From Luscinia megarhynchos (lineage: Eukaryota > Chordata > Aves > Passeriformes > Turdidae), in contig CM067572.1 of assembly GCA_034336665.1 (NCBI GenBank), forward strand, positions 303,786 to 367,785: a stretch of 64,000 nucleotides of DNA, in the 5' to 3' direction. Positions within the stretch are counted from its first letter, which is position 1. Each line of letters opens with the position of its first letter. Positions 12,557 through 30,057 of this stretch are shown in pieces. The notes beneath the pieces were generated by a model, which saw nothing but the letters and a program-made list of their open reading frames with translations, was not told the DNA's origin and ran no database searches. Both the position numbers and the translations under genes were made by a program.

Positions 12557-12745
12557 CCGGATACCGGGACCGGGACCGGGACCCGATACCCGATACCGGG
12601 ACCGGTACTCGATACCGGTACCCGATACATGATACCCGGTACCCTGTGCCGGCGCGGGCCGGCCGGTACCCTGTGCCCTGTATCCGATACCCGGCGCGGG
12701 CCGTTCCGGCCGGTACCCGGTACCCGGTACCCGGGCCGCTCCGGC
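12546..12745. repeat. GATACCGGGACC-type array
   Basis: Short units built from gataccggg, gtacccg and accggg, with frequent GGTACC palindromes, directly follow the previous array. No gene recognised. Confidence 0.8.
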
Positions 12746-12829
12746 CACGCGGCTGCCCCGCGGCGCTGCTTTTCTGAGAGGAGCCGGGGCGGCTCTCACG
12801 GGGCAGCCGGCGGCGCCCGGGGTGCAGGC

Positions 12830-13062
12830 TGTGTCCCCCCGGGAGCAGGCTGTGTCCTCCCGGGGTGCAGACTGTGCTGTTTCGGGGTTCTGGGCTGTGC
12901 TGTCCCGGGGTTGTGCCTGTGTCCCCCGGGGTTCTGGGCTGTGCTGTCCCGGGGTTGTGCCTGTGTCCCCCGGGGTTCTGGGCTGTGCCGTCCCGGGGTT
13001 GTGCCTGTGTCCCCCGGGGTTCTGGGCTGTGCTGTCCCAGGGTTGTGCCTGTGTCCCCAGCC
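12830..13062. repeat. 43-base tandem repeat, about 5 copies
   Basis: The unit contains ccccggggttctgggctgtg followed by ctgtcccggggttgtgcctg. It is the third array in succession on the ERICH6 5' flank. Confidence 0.88.
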
Positions 13063-15549
13063 GCCACGCTCGCTCCTGTCCCGCCATCCCAGCGCTCCGT
13101 GCCTGCCGAACCCCGGAGCTGCTGCTTCAGGCATGGGGAGCAGGGGGTGACACACGTTACCAAACCCGACATGACACGACCTGTCTGCACCGGAACACCC
13201 GCCCGAGTGGATTCCTTACACCTGTGTCACACGCTCGTCACACGTGTTCCTGGTCTCTCCTGTAGGACCTGGCGCAGTCGAACCTCTCCTAGGAATCTGC
13301 ACACACAGCTTGGAGAATAAGAGAGAAAACCACCTTGCACAAACACAGCCAGGTCTGGATTGCCCTTGGGAGAGCGGCTGTGTGCTGTGCTGTCAGTAAG
13401 AATTCGCAGTGCCCTGCTAACACGTGAGTGCCGCAGCAGAGAAAGTCAGCTTCCCTTATTTTCAGAAGGAAGGAGCACGTTGAGGTGCAGCCAGCGGCAT
13501 CAGTGGCTCGCCCGGTGTCGCTGAACTCCCCACAGCACCGTGGGCTCCCTGTCCCGCCTGCCCGGCTCTGGCTGCGGCACCCCGAGCCGGCAGGGTCCCC
13601 TCGACTGCCGCGCCTGCTCCCAACGCGGCACCCCGGGGCACTCGCATTTCAGTCTGTTTTAGAGTGGAAACAGCTTTTAGGGAGAACTCCAGCGACAGGA
13701 AAGCTGCTTCCCAGGCACAGCTGCTGCTCCCTGGGTGTCACCTTCCACAGCAGATGCTCCTGTGGGCTGCAGAACAGCCAAGGGGCTGCAGGGCACCTGC
13801 CCCCTGCTTGGGGGTCTGCCTGTCTGGACATGCTTCACCATCCTGTCAGTTCTGTTCAGAGAGCCAGGCAGGCCTCAATCACCTCTTCTGAATGTCCTGA
13901 GGAACTGCCACACTAAGTTTCTTCCTCAGCTGCCTTGGGAAGAAAACCTGAAACCTGAGGGGAAACCTGAAATGAATGTCACCCGTCTACTTGCTGACCT
14001 GAACTGGAAACATTTCCCTTCTTGGCAGTGCCAGTGAGGTATTCCTTACCCTAAACTCTGTTTCAGTCAGAAAAGACACAAGGTGATGGTTTTGTTTGGG
14101 TTTTTTGAGGTGAAATCTAACAAGAGTTTGCCACTCTTTCAGAACTGAGCAGTGTGGACAGACCTAATGATAATATGTGTTAATTTATCTAATGTGGGTT
14201 ATAGGTAACACTGGAGTAAATAATTAATCGTGCTATATTCAAAGACACACTTTAGAGTTTTGCTTTATGCAAAAATTCTCTTATGTCCCAATTGTCAGTA
14301 AGAAAATTACCTTGCACTGTAAGTTCTGCTGAAAAAAATAATCAAATCCTTAGGAATTCTTGCTTAAATCCTGATGAAAGCAGAGGTGGTAACAGCTGCT
14401 GGAACCACGGCTTGACTTCAACCCTGCTTATGCAGGAGGCAATTAGTTCACCAGGCTGACGCTGCCCGAGTTCTGCCAGCACAGTGTAAGTGAGACCAGA
14501 CACAGAATCTGTAATTGTTGGTATTCAGTGCCTAGAGAGTAATTCCCTGGGGGGTTTTTTCCATGGCCACTTCCAAGTTCTTGCAGCCAGACCGAGCTTC
14601 CCTTGACTGAGGCCAAACTTGTTCTTGTGCCCTTTTCTGGGGGCTGCCAGGTGCTGGTGGCATAACTCCAGAGCTCTCCCAGGAGGAGCACTGTCAGGAC
14701 TGCTTTTCCTCCTTTTGTACTTTATTTATTCCCACCAAGCCTCACCTGCCCCTTTACCTGCCATTTTCCACTGTAGTGAGGCTTCCCTCTGACAGTGTCA
14801 CCTGGTGGCACTGCCTCCTCCAAACGGTGCACAGGCCAGATGAGGCACAGCCCTGCCTGCAGCTGCAATTTGCTGCCAGTGACTCCAGCAGGAGTTCCCG
14901 AGCAGAGGGGGAGCTGCAGGCAGTCAGTTTGTGACAGCCCCGTGGTTCAGGCTGTCACTGCTGTCCCTGGAGTCACATCCCCAGCCAGCTCCTCTGCTCG
15001 TGGCTGTGTCCCAGCAGGGCTGGGAGGTGGCAGGGGCCCTCCAGGGAGAGCTGACCCACCATGCTGAGCACTCAGAGTAACTGTGGAGCAGCTGCCAGGC
15101 ACTCCTGTGTTAGCACAGCTCCTCAGCGTAGGTTTTGCAAAATATTTATTGCAAAATAGAAGAAATATGGCAACAAAACTTAAATAGCAAATGACAAGAC
15201 ACTGGCCATAAAGCTCTTGCTATATTATGAATCTTTTACAACAATCAACAGTAGAGTGTGTCCAGGGCAGCTGCACATGGACAGCCCCATGTCACTGGCC
15301 CCAGCCACCTGCAGTCTGAGACTTGTGCCTCCTGCTTGCACCTGTGCAATTCCAGGCTCTGTGAAACGTGCCATACCCCACCCCTTCTCTCCTTTCTCCT
15401 GCTAAAGCCACCACAGCTGGCCCAGTGCCCTTCCCTTCCATAAGGTAGCAGGCTATGGAGAAACATTGCTGAAGTATCTCCTGCTCCACTCTCAGCTTCT
15501 CCTGTGAGAGGTCACTTGGATTCCTTTCCTTTCTCAACTGCTAGGAAAG
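13063..15549. other. Intergenic, no gene recognised
   Basis: Between the ERICH6 5' flank and a CR1 element. I see no conserved coding segment, RNA gene or array; open frames are short and not protein-like. Confidence 0.5.
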
Positions 15550-16545
15550 GACAGGCAGCCAGGGAGGAGTTCAGAGAGATTGTGAGCAGCCAGGGATCAG
15601 GTTAGGAATGCTAAAGCCTGAAAGAATTACACCTGGCCAGGGACATCAAGGGCAGCAATCAAAGCACCTCTGTAGGTACACTGGTGATAAAAGGAAGACT
15701 TGAAGAATGTGGACCCTGTGTGGAAGGAAATGGGGCACCCAGTTCCCTGGGAAGGTGAGGTGCTCAGCCACGTGTGACTCAGCCTTCGAGGGAAGCAGCT
15801 CCAGCCACACTGCCCCAGGCAGGAGCACAGGCAGAGAGGGGGAGCACAAAGAACCTCCTGCAGCAGGAGAGGATCAGCTGGAGATGGTCTGAGGGACCTG
15901 AGGTGCTCAGTGCATGCGACCTGAGATGGACCTGTGGGCTCACAGGGACTGGTGCAGGAAGTGGCTTGGCCACTGTCCATCATGTTTGAGAGTTGTGGCA
16001 GTCCAGAGAAGTTCTCACTGACTCCAAAAGGGGAAACACAACAGCCCCTTTTCTTAGAAAGAGGAATAAGGAAGATCCAGAGAACTACAGGTGGTCAGGT
16101 CTCACCTCAGTGCCTGGAAAGAGCTTGGAGCAGATCCTCCTGGAAACTATGCTAAGGCACATGGAAAATTAGGAGGTGATTTGTGATGGCCACTGTGGCT
16201 TCACAAGGGCAAATTATGAGAACTTAGAGCCCCTTCCAGTGCCTAAAAGTGCTACAAGAGAGCTGGAGAGGGAATTTGGACAAGGGCCTGGGAGTGACAG
16301 GACACACGGGAGTGGCTTCCCACTGCTAGTGGACAGAGATGGGATATTGGGAAGGAATTGTTCCTTGTGAGGGTGGGCAGCCCTGGCACAGGGTGCCCAG
16401 AGAAGCTGTGGCTGCCCCTGGGTCCCTGGAAGTGTCCAGGGCCAGGCTGGACAGGGCTTGGAGCAGCCTGGGATACAGGAAGGTGTCCCCGCCGTGGCAG
16501 GAGGACTGGAGCAGATGGTAGTCTCTTCCAAAGCAAACCCTCCTG
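15550..16545 (+). mobile_element. CR1 LINE 3' fragment
   Basis: Diverged 3' part of an avian CR1 retrotransposon on the plus strand. The clearest segment is 16265-16510, with the familiar wording gacaagggcctgggagtgac, gggatattgggaaggaattg, ggcacagggtgcccagagaa and ctggacagggcttggagcag. Text typical of the preceding CR1 region (aaggaagacttgaagaatg, near 15690) suggests the copy extends further 5'. No intact ORF. It lies in the 3' flank of SIAH2, opposite orientation. The 5' limit is approximate. Confidence 0.8.
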
Positions 16546-16559
16546 TGATACTAAAGCCT

Positions 16560-16565
16560 TTTATT
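16560..16565 (-). terminator. SIAH2: Possible SIAH2 poly(A) signal
   Basis: AATAAA on the minus strand (tttatt on plus), 350 bases after the SIAH2 stop and next to the CR1 3' end. Longer 3'UTRs are usual for SIAH2, so this may be only one of several sites. Confidence 0.35.
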
Positions 16566-16914
16566 AAAGCTCACCAGTGACAGAGGGAGTCTGTACTGCT
16601 GCTGAAAGGGTTTTAGGTGTGCTCCAAACGTGAGCCTCTTAAGCCACGTATCTAATGGAAGCACTCTTTACATAAAATATAATTAAATTATAAAAGGTAA
16701 CTCTGTGTGTGTGTAATCTTCCTAAGGCACCCAAGAATTTTAAAAGACCTTGTCCCGCTCATGTTACTTACAGCACACTCTCGTTCCTCTTCTGCCCAAA
16801 GTCACAGCCCTTGGCTAGTCAGAAACCTTAGCACACAGGATGGCATAGCTGAACAGCAGAAAAAACGGGAACCAAAACCAGAGCCCGGTGAAGCTTGCAT
16901 CAGCCAGCAGCGCA

Positions 16915-18320
16915 TCACGGGCAGCACGTGGAAATGGTCACGTTGATGCCGAGGTTTCCGTTGTCGGCGAAGAGGTGGGCGGTGGCCGTGTCAAAAACCA
17001 GGCAGTTGCTGCTGCGGATGGCCGCGGGCACGCCCTCGTGGATGGAGCAGGGCGACGCCTCCCAGGTCAGCCGGTGGCAGCCGCCGTGCAGCTCCAGCCG
17101 GTACTGAAAGTTCTCCGCCTGCTTGCGGGTGCCGATCAGCAGCACGGTGGCAAAAAACTGCTGGTGGCCCTTCACACTTCTCCTGCTTCTTGAGCACCAG
17201 CATGAAGTGGTGACCGAAGCACGACTGCATCATCACCCAGTCCACTGCCCCCGGCAGGTTGATGTCCGTGGCAAGGAAAATGATGTCTTCTCCCTGCAGG
17301 GTGGTAATGCTTTTGTGGGCGTGCATGAGGTGGGACATCACGGCTTCCAAGGACCCCTCCCAGTCACAGGAGGTGCCGGGGCACGGGCACGAGTAGGGAC
17401 GGTACTCGCAGATGGCTTCGTGTTTTGGCTTTTCTGTGTGGTGCAGTGTCAGGGAGCAGCCCGTTGTGGCGTACTGGAAAGAGACCAAACACAAGGCGTC
17501 AGGAAAGGCAGCAGCACGAGCGTCCGCCGCTCCCAGCCGTCACCTGGAAACACCAGGCCATCAACCAGGGCTCCAGTGGCACTGCAAATTTTACATTATT
17601 GTACGTAGCCCTGGGTTCAAGCTGAGCTTTACTTAGTTTTTGTTTCCACTTAAAATGGATTCTTCTTGGCTTTTGTGGTTGTTTTTTCCTAAAGCAAGCA
17701 CTTAGGTAAAATGGGCTGCACGGCTGAGTTGTAGTTAGATCTGCTGCTGCAGTTAGATCTGATCCGTCCAGATCGGCCGGAGAGGTCCTGGCTCGGATTT
17801 TCCTTTTCTTAAAAAAGAACAGAGGATTCTAGTTTCAACAACGGGGCGGTGGGCGGGTGTCCTCTGCAGGGGGATGCGGGGATACGGATGCGGGGTGACG
17901 GGTGCGGGTTTTCCGCAGGGGAGCGGGACGGGGGTGCCCTGCCCAGCCCCTCGTCCTTACCTTGCACGGGAAGAGCACAGCCGAGGCCACCTTCTCCATG
18001 GCCAGGTTGCGGATGTTGGGGGTGAGGGAGCCCCGGCAGGTGGGGCAGAGGCTCAGCTGCTGCCGGCATTGCTTGCACACCAGGTGCCCGGCCTGGCACT
18101 GCAGGATGGGCGGCAGCACATAGTCGAAGCAGATGGGGCACTCGAAGAGCGAGGTCAGCTCCTGCTGCTGCTGCTGCTGCTGCTGCGGGGCGGCGCGGCC
18201 GGTGCCGGGCAGCGCGGCGCCGGGGGCCGGGGCGAGCGGCGGCGGCGGCGGCGGCGGCGGCGGGGGCGGCTTCCCGCACGGCGCGCTGGGGCCGGGCCCG
18301 GCCGGGGACGGGCGGCTCAT
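16915..18320 (-). CDS. SIAH2: SIAH2 RING-type E3 ubiquitin ligase, 2 exons, one frameshift
   Basis: SIAH2 ubiquitinates substrates such as PHD prolyl hydroxylases in the hypoxia response. Exon 1 is 17961-18320 (120 codons), exon 2 16915-17473. After a low-complexity N terminus with poly-Pro and Q8, the RING reads [19 protein letters not shown] then CPTCRGSL. Exon 2 gives the SIAH zinc fingers ([29 protein letters not shown]) and the TRAF-like substrate-binding domain, ending [19 protein letters not shown]. Expected length is about 305 residues. One extra C in the run 17168-17170 breaks the frame between KKQEKCEG and [12 protein letters not shown]; both sides are near-identical to mammalian SIAH2, so this is most likely an assembly error. 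The N-terminal linker differs from mammals. Identity certain. Confidence 0.96.
18160..18270 (-). repeat. SIAH2: (CAG)n and (CCG)n coding microsatellites in SIAH2
   Basis: On the plus strand (ctg)n at about 18161-18186 and (ggc)n at about 18238-18265. They encode the Q8 and proline runs of the SIAH2 N terminus and are likely length-variable. Confidence 0.85.
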
Positions 18321-18361
18321 GGCCCCGGCGGCATCGGCGCGGCGCGGGAGCAGCGCAGGGA

Positions 18362-18440
18362 GGCGCCGGCGGTGGCGGTGGTGGTGATGATGGTGGTGAT
18401 GGTGGTGATGGTGGTGATGGTGATGATGGTGATGGTGATG
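18362..18440. repeat. GGT/GAT trinucleotide repeat in SIAH2 5' flank
   Basis: Interrupted (ggtgat)n-type array beginning about 40 bases upstream of the SIAH2 start codon, probably within the 5'UTR or core promoter. Confidence 0.8.
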
Positions 18441-18494
18441 GGCGGGGCCAGCGGAGCCTGCGCGCGATCCCCGCCCCGCTCCCGGCGTGCCCCG

Positions 18495-18910
18495 CGCGGG
18501 ACCGACCGACGGACCGGGACAGACAGACCGGGACAGACAGACCGGGACAGACAGGGACAGATAGATCGGGACAAACAGACCGGGACAGACAGACTGAGAG
18601 AGACCGGGCAGACAGACAGGGACAGACAGGGACAGACAGACCGACGGACCGGGACAGACGGACTGGGACAGACAGACCGGGACAGATAGACCGGGACAGA
18701 CAGGGACGGACAGACCGAGAGAGGTCGGGACAGAGAGACCGGAACAGACAGAGCGCGACAGAGCAGGACTGACAGAGCGGGACAGACAGACGGGGACAGA
18801 GCGGGACAGACAGACTGGGACAGACCGGGACAGACAGACGGGGACAGAGCGGGACAGACAGACTGGGACAGACTGGGACAGACAGACGGGGACAGAGCGG
18901 GACCGGGACC
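18495..18910. repeat. GGGACAGACAGACC minisatellite
   Basis: About 400 bases of a roughly 14-base unit gggacagacagacc with variants, on the SIAH2 5' flank. Confidence 0.9.
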
Positions 18911-19284
18911 GGGACCGGGCTGTGCCATCCCCGGAGCCCTGAGCTCCTCTCCCGGTGTCACCCGGGCTCGGGGTGCCCTGAACGGAGCAGGAATGAAACC
19001 CCACAGCTGTGACCAGCCTCTCCTCATCCTGGCCCAGCATAATCTCGGGCTGGGTGTCACGGCTTCTTTTTACTGTTTATAAATTCAATAACTTGGAACC
19101 AAGTTTGTGGGTCACTTGCAGAAGGTTTATTGTTCTCAGCTGTCATTAGCCGCACACTGAGGGTGTGTAAGTTTACAGGTCGTTTTGGAGTAACGGCAGT
19201 GAAGAGGGAAGTGGTTTTTGTGAGCTAGAAGCAATGTGCCCTGCCCATGCCTGCCAGGCTGGTGCAGGGTGCCAGGATTTGTCA

Positions 19285-19560
19285 ATGGCAGTAAAATCAC
19301 TGAATCACAGAACCCCAGAACAGTTTGGGCTGGAAAAGCCCAAAGACTTTACAAGTCCAACCCCAGCACTGCCGAGCTCACTGCTAAACCACGTTCCCAA
19401 ATCCCACATCTGCACAGCTTTTAAATCCTTCCAGGGACAGAGACTCCACCACAGCCACGGGCAGCGGTGCCAGGGCTTGACTCCTTTTGCTGCCAGCTGT
19501 GGTGGGAAGCAGAGCGTGCATGCCGGCACCTGGAGAAGCAGTGCATGGGGCAGGGCCGCT
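19285..19560 (-). mobile_element. CR1 LINE 3' end, minus orientation
   Basis: Starts with the reverse complement of a CR1 tail (aatcactgaatcacagaacc, then agtttgggctggaaaagccc and aagtccaacccc), followed by diverged 3'UTR text including tccttccagggacagagact. Boundaries approximate. Confidence 0.8.
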
Positions 19561-21080
19561 GTTCTGCTGCATGCCCCTGCAGGGCTGGGATGCCTTGAGG
19601 CACCTGTCCCCTCAGTGCCCCGAAGGCTGTTTGATGGGACAGATTTGTGTCCTCCTGCGGTGACCAGCTGGCCTGTGTGCCAGTCCCCTCAGGAGCAGGC
19701 TCCATCCCTCCTGCTCCCTGCTCAGAAGAAGGGGTCTGTCCCGTTCCAGCTGACGGTGGCCCCTGGCCACCTGCTCCTGATTGCCATCTCCAGGGCGGGG
19801 CGCCTCCGCCCCGGGCTGCAGGGCCCCTCCCTTGGAGCCTCTTCCCAGTGATGCGAATGAGTGTCTGAAGAGGAAATGAAAAATAAATGTCTAAAAGATC
19901 TTAAAACCCCACCCCACTCAAAAAGGCTTCAGTGGAGGTGGAAAGTAGAAGCTTCTGCAGCTGTCTTGGTGCCGGTGTGCTGCTGCTCTGCCCCAGGGAG
20001 CTGGGGGCAAGCAGGGCCTCCGGGCTGGGGCTGCCCTGCACCTTGGCCCCCGGCGGATTCCGGCTCTGAGCGCAGCTCTGGGCTCCCTGCACCCCGTGTT
20101 TGCATACTGCTCTTCTGAGCAGATGCTCTGATACTATCTGTGGCCACACCACCTATCATGACAGTTGATCTCAAACCATTCTGCTTCCCTGCAGATTTAC
20201 CCTGTAGTTTCGAGGTTCTGACTTTGCTTTAAATGCTGCAGTGAAAGGAGAGCAAGGAAGGAGGCGCCCAGCGAGGAGGGTAAGCGATGCACAGCAGCAG
20301 AGAAACAAGAACCTTGCACCCCAAGCACAAAGCCTGGCTCACAAGCCAAGGAGCAGTCTGTCCCTCCTGGGGGATGTGAAACTCGGTGGGGAGCACAGGG
20401 CACGGTGGCACCTGGTGCCGAGCAGGGGCAGAGCTCAGCCCAGTGAGCCTTGGGCTGGGCTAGAATTCATTGCCTTCCCATTGTCTGCTGTGGAGCTGTG
20501 CTGAGTTTGTGCTGAGCACAGGTTGATTGTATAGAGCTGATTTTGTTATTTCTGGGCAGTGCCAGCACAGCCAGAGCCTTTTCTGTTCCTCCTGCTGTGC
20601 TGGGGGAGGTTGGGGGTGCGTGGCTGGGAGAAGACACAGCCAGCACAGAGAACCCAAATGGGCAAAGGGATGAGCCTGTGGCATCGTGCTCAGGATATAA
20701 AGTGGGGAGAAAGGAAGAAAAGGGAGAGGGGCTTTAGAGTGTGGTGTTTGTGTTCCAAGTCACTGTTGTGTGTGATGGGGCCCTGCTCTCCTGGAGGTGG
20801 CTGAGCACCTGCTGCCCGTGGAGGAAGTGAATTAATTCTTTCTTTTCCTTTGCTTGTGTGTGTGGCTTTTGCTTTTCTTATTAACCTGTCTTTGTCTCAA
20901 CCCACAAGTTCTTTAGCTTCTGCCCTTCCAATCCTCTCCCTGATGCTGCTGGTGGGGGTGAGTGACTGGCTGTGTGGGGCTGGATGGGTAAAACCACGGC
21001 ACTTGGAGACAAGGTTATTATAAATTTTGAATTACTCATGGACCAGTCCTGCTTCCTGGTGTGTTTAAATTCGTACTGAG
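19561..21080. other. Intergenic / MINDY4B 3' side, nothing recognised
   Basis: The terminal MINDY4B exon would be expected here or slightly beyond. I searched by eye for a conserved C terminus with a WNG-type motif on the minus strand and did not find it. Confidence 0.4.
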
Positions 21081-21148
21081 TATCTAAGACAGGAAGAGCA
21101 GCGGTGTGTGACACCATACCTCGGTCCCTGGGAGGGCGGGGTCCGTAC

Positions 21149-27816
<6,668 letters not shown>

Positions 27817-27856
27817 GGCCGGCGCTGCTGTGCCGCGGGGGTGCTCGGGGGCGATC

Positions 27857-28705
27857 ACTCGGTGTCACTCGGTGTCACTCGGTGTCACTCGGTGTCACAC
27901 GGTGTCTCACGGTGTCCCACAGTGTCACACAGTGTCATACAGTGTCCCTCGGTGTCACTCGGTGTCCCACGGTGTCCCACGGTGTCCCACGGTGTCACAC
28001 AGTGTCATACAGTGTCACACGGTGTCACTCGGTGTCACTCGGTGTCACTCGGTGTCACACAGTGTCATACAGTGTCACACAGTGTCACTCGGTGTCACAC
28101 GGTGTCCCACGGTGTCACACAGTGTCACACAGTGTCCCACGGTGTCACTCAGTGTCACACGGTGTCACTCGGTGTCACTCAGTGTCACACGGTATCACAC
28201 AGTGTCACACGGTGTCACACTGTGTCACACAGTGTCACACGGTGTCACACAGTGTCACACGGTGTCCCTCGGTGTCACACAGTGTCACTCGGTGTCACAC
28301 GGTGTCCCACAGTGTCACACGGTGTCACACTGTGTCACACAGTGTCCCACGGTGTCACTCAGTGTCACACGGTGTCACACGGTGTCACACGGTGTCCCAC
28401 AGTGTCACACGGTGTCACACTGTGTCACACAGTGTCACACGGTGTCACTCAGTGTCACACGGTGTCACACGGTGTCACACAGTGTCACACGGTGTCACAC
28501 GGTGTCCCACGGTGTCACTCGGTGTCCCACGGTGTCACAGGGTATCACACGGTGTCGCACGGTGTCACACAGTGTCCCACGGTGTCCCACAGTGTCACTC
28601 GGTGTCCCACGGTGTCAGTCGGTGTCCCACGGTATCGCACAGTGTTGCACAGTGTCACACGGTGTCACACGGTGTCCCACAGTGTCGCACAGTGTCCCAG
28701 GGTGA
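27857..28705. repeat. Ten-base array in register upstream of MINDY4B
   Basis: About 84 units of rgtgtcacac / rgtgtcactc / rgtgtcccac keep a near-perfect 10-base register for about 845 bases, beginning about 40 bases 5' of the MINDY4B start codon. A stop-free 10-base unit keeps all three forward frames open; no protein is implied. Confidence 0.97.
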
Positions 28706-28869
28706 CAGCCCCGCCCGCAGAGCCCGGCCCCCCGCGCTGCCCTGCCCGCTGTGCCGGCGGTGTTCGATGGCACATCAATGTTTAATGGCACATCAATGTT
28801 TAATGCCACAGGAGCGGGGGGGTGACAGCAGCGGGGCTGCTGGGGGCTGCTGCGGGCGGCAGGAGCAGG

Positions 28870-29190
28870 TGTGCTGTGCTGTGCCTGGTGTGCTGTGCCT
28901 GGTGTGCTGTGCCTGTGTCTGTTCAGTTGTGCCTGTAGTGCCATCTCTGTAGTGCTGTGTCTGTGCCTGTTGAGCTGTGCCTGTAGTGCCATCCCTATTG
29001 TGCTGTGCCTGTGCCTGTTGTGCCTGTAGTGCCATCCCTGTCGTGCTGTGCCTGTGCCTGTTGAGCTGTGCCTGTGCCTGTTGTGCCTGCAGTGCCATCC
29101 CTGTCGAGCTGTGTCTGTGCCTGTTGAGCTGTGCCTGTAGTGCCATCCCTGTTGAGCTGTGCCTGTTGAGCTGTGCCTGCAGTGTCTGGT
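28870..29190. repeat. GTGCCTGTGCCTGTTGAGCT-type array
   Basis: Irregular tandem copies of gctgtgcctgtgcctgttga and tgtagtgccatccctgt, upstream of MINDY4B. Confidence 0.85.
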
Positions 29191-30057
29191 TGCTGTTACT
29201 GCTGCCCTTCTCCAGGGGTTCCCATGTTTTTGGCTGCTGGGGGAGCACTGCCAGGGCTGCTCCCTGGAGGGGCAGTGCAGGGTGGGGTGCCTGGCTCTCT
29301 GCTGGCTCTGCCCTGGAATTGCCCCTGCCTGCTGGGCTGCAGGGGCTCGTCAGCACTGCCAGGCCTGGCTGCCTGTCTCAGGAGAGCAGGGCAGGGGCAG
29401 CTCCCTGCCCTGTGCAGGGCCAGCTGTGGCACGGGCTGCAGCAGCTGCTGGGGACACCAGGGCTCCCAGGCTGGAGCACAGCTTGGTTTGGGAAAAGGAA
29501 AAAGCCTGGGGAGTTCCATGGGGAGAGATGCTGCTGTTGCTGTGCCTGTGGAGCCGGCAGATGCAGGAGTCTGGGCTGAGCCCTCTGGGCACGGCACAGG
29601 GAGCTGGAGCCTGAGGCTGGGGCAGAGCCTGAGCCTGGCCCTGGCCCTGGCTGGGTGTCCTGGGGCTGTCCCAGCTCCATCCCTGCCCTCAGCAGGGCTG
29701 GAGGGCAGAGCTGCTGCTGCCCAGCTGTCTGCTTCTCCTGCAGCCCATGGGCTGCACTTTCCAGGTTCTGTGCAGCCTTACTGAGATTCCTGTTTTCCTT
29801 CATCCCAGCCACTTTTCAAAACAGTTTACAGGAGAAAAAGTCTTAAGCTCTTAGCCCAAGAAAGAGGGCTTTTCCACCCACACATTACCATACAGCACAT
29901 CTCTTTTGGTCACTGCTTGCACCACACTGACACCTCTTTGAAGCTTCCCTTTTTTTACCTTCTCTAGAGCTAATCATTCACAAGTTGGTACATCTGGTGG
30001 TTGTTGATGAAATAATGACAAATTTCTTTACTGGAAAAATTCTTAAATGCCATAATT
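29191..30057. other. Intergenic, no gene recognised
   Basis: Between the MINDY4B 5' flank and the CLRN1 stop codon; includes the unmarked CLRN1 3'UTR. No canonical minus-strand AATAAA was spotted. Confidence 0.5.

Noticed and set aside
11643..13190. Long frames on both strands through 12.2-13.1 kb
   Set aside because: Caused by GC-rich arrays lacking stop codons; only the ERICH6 exon 1 part (11896-12132) is supported.
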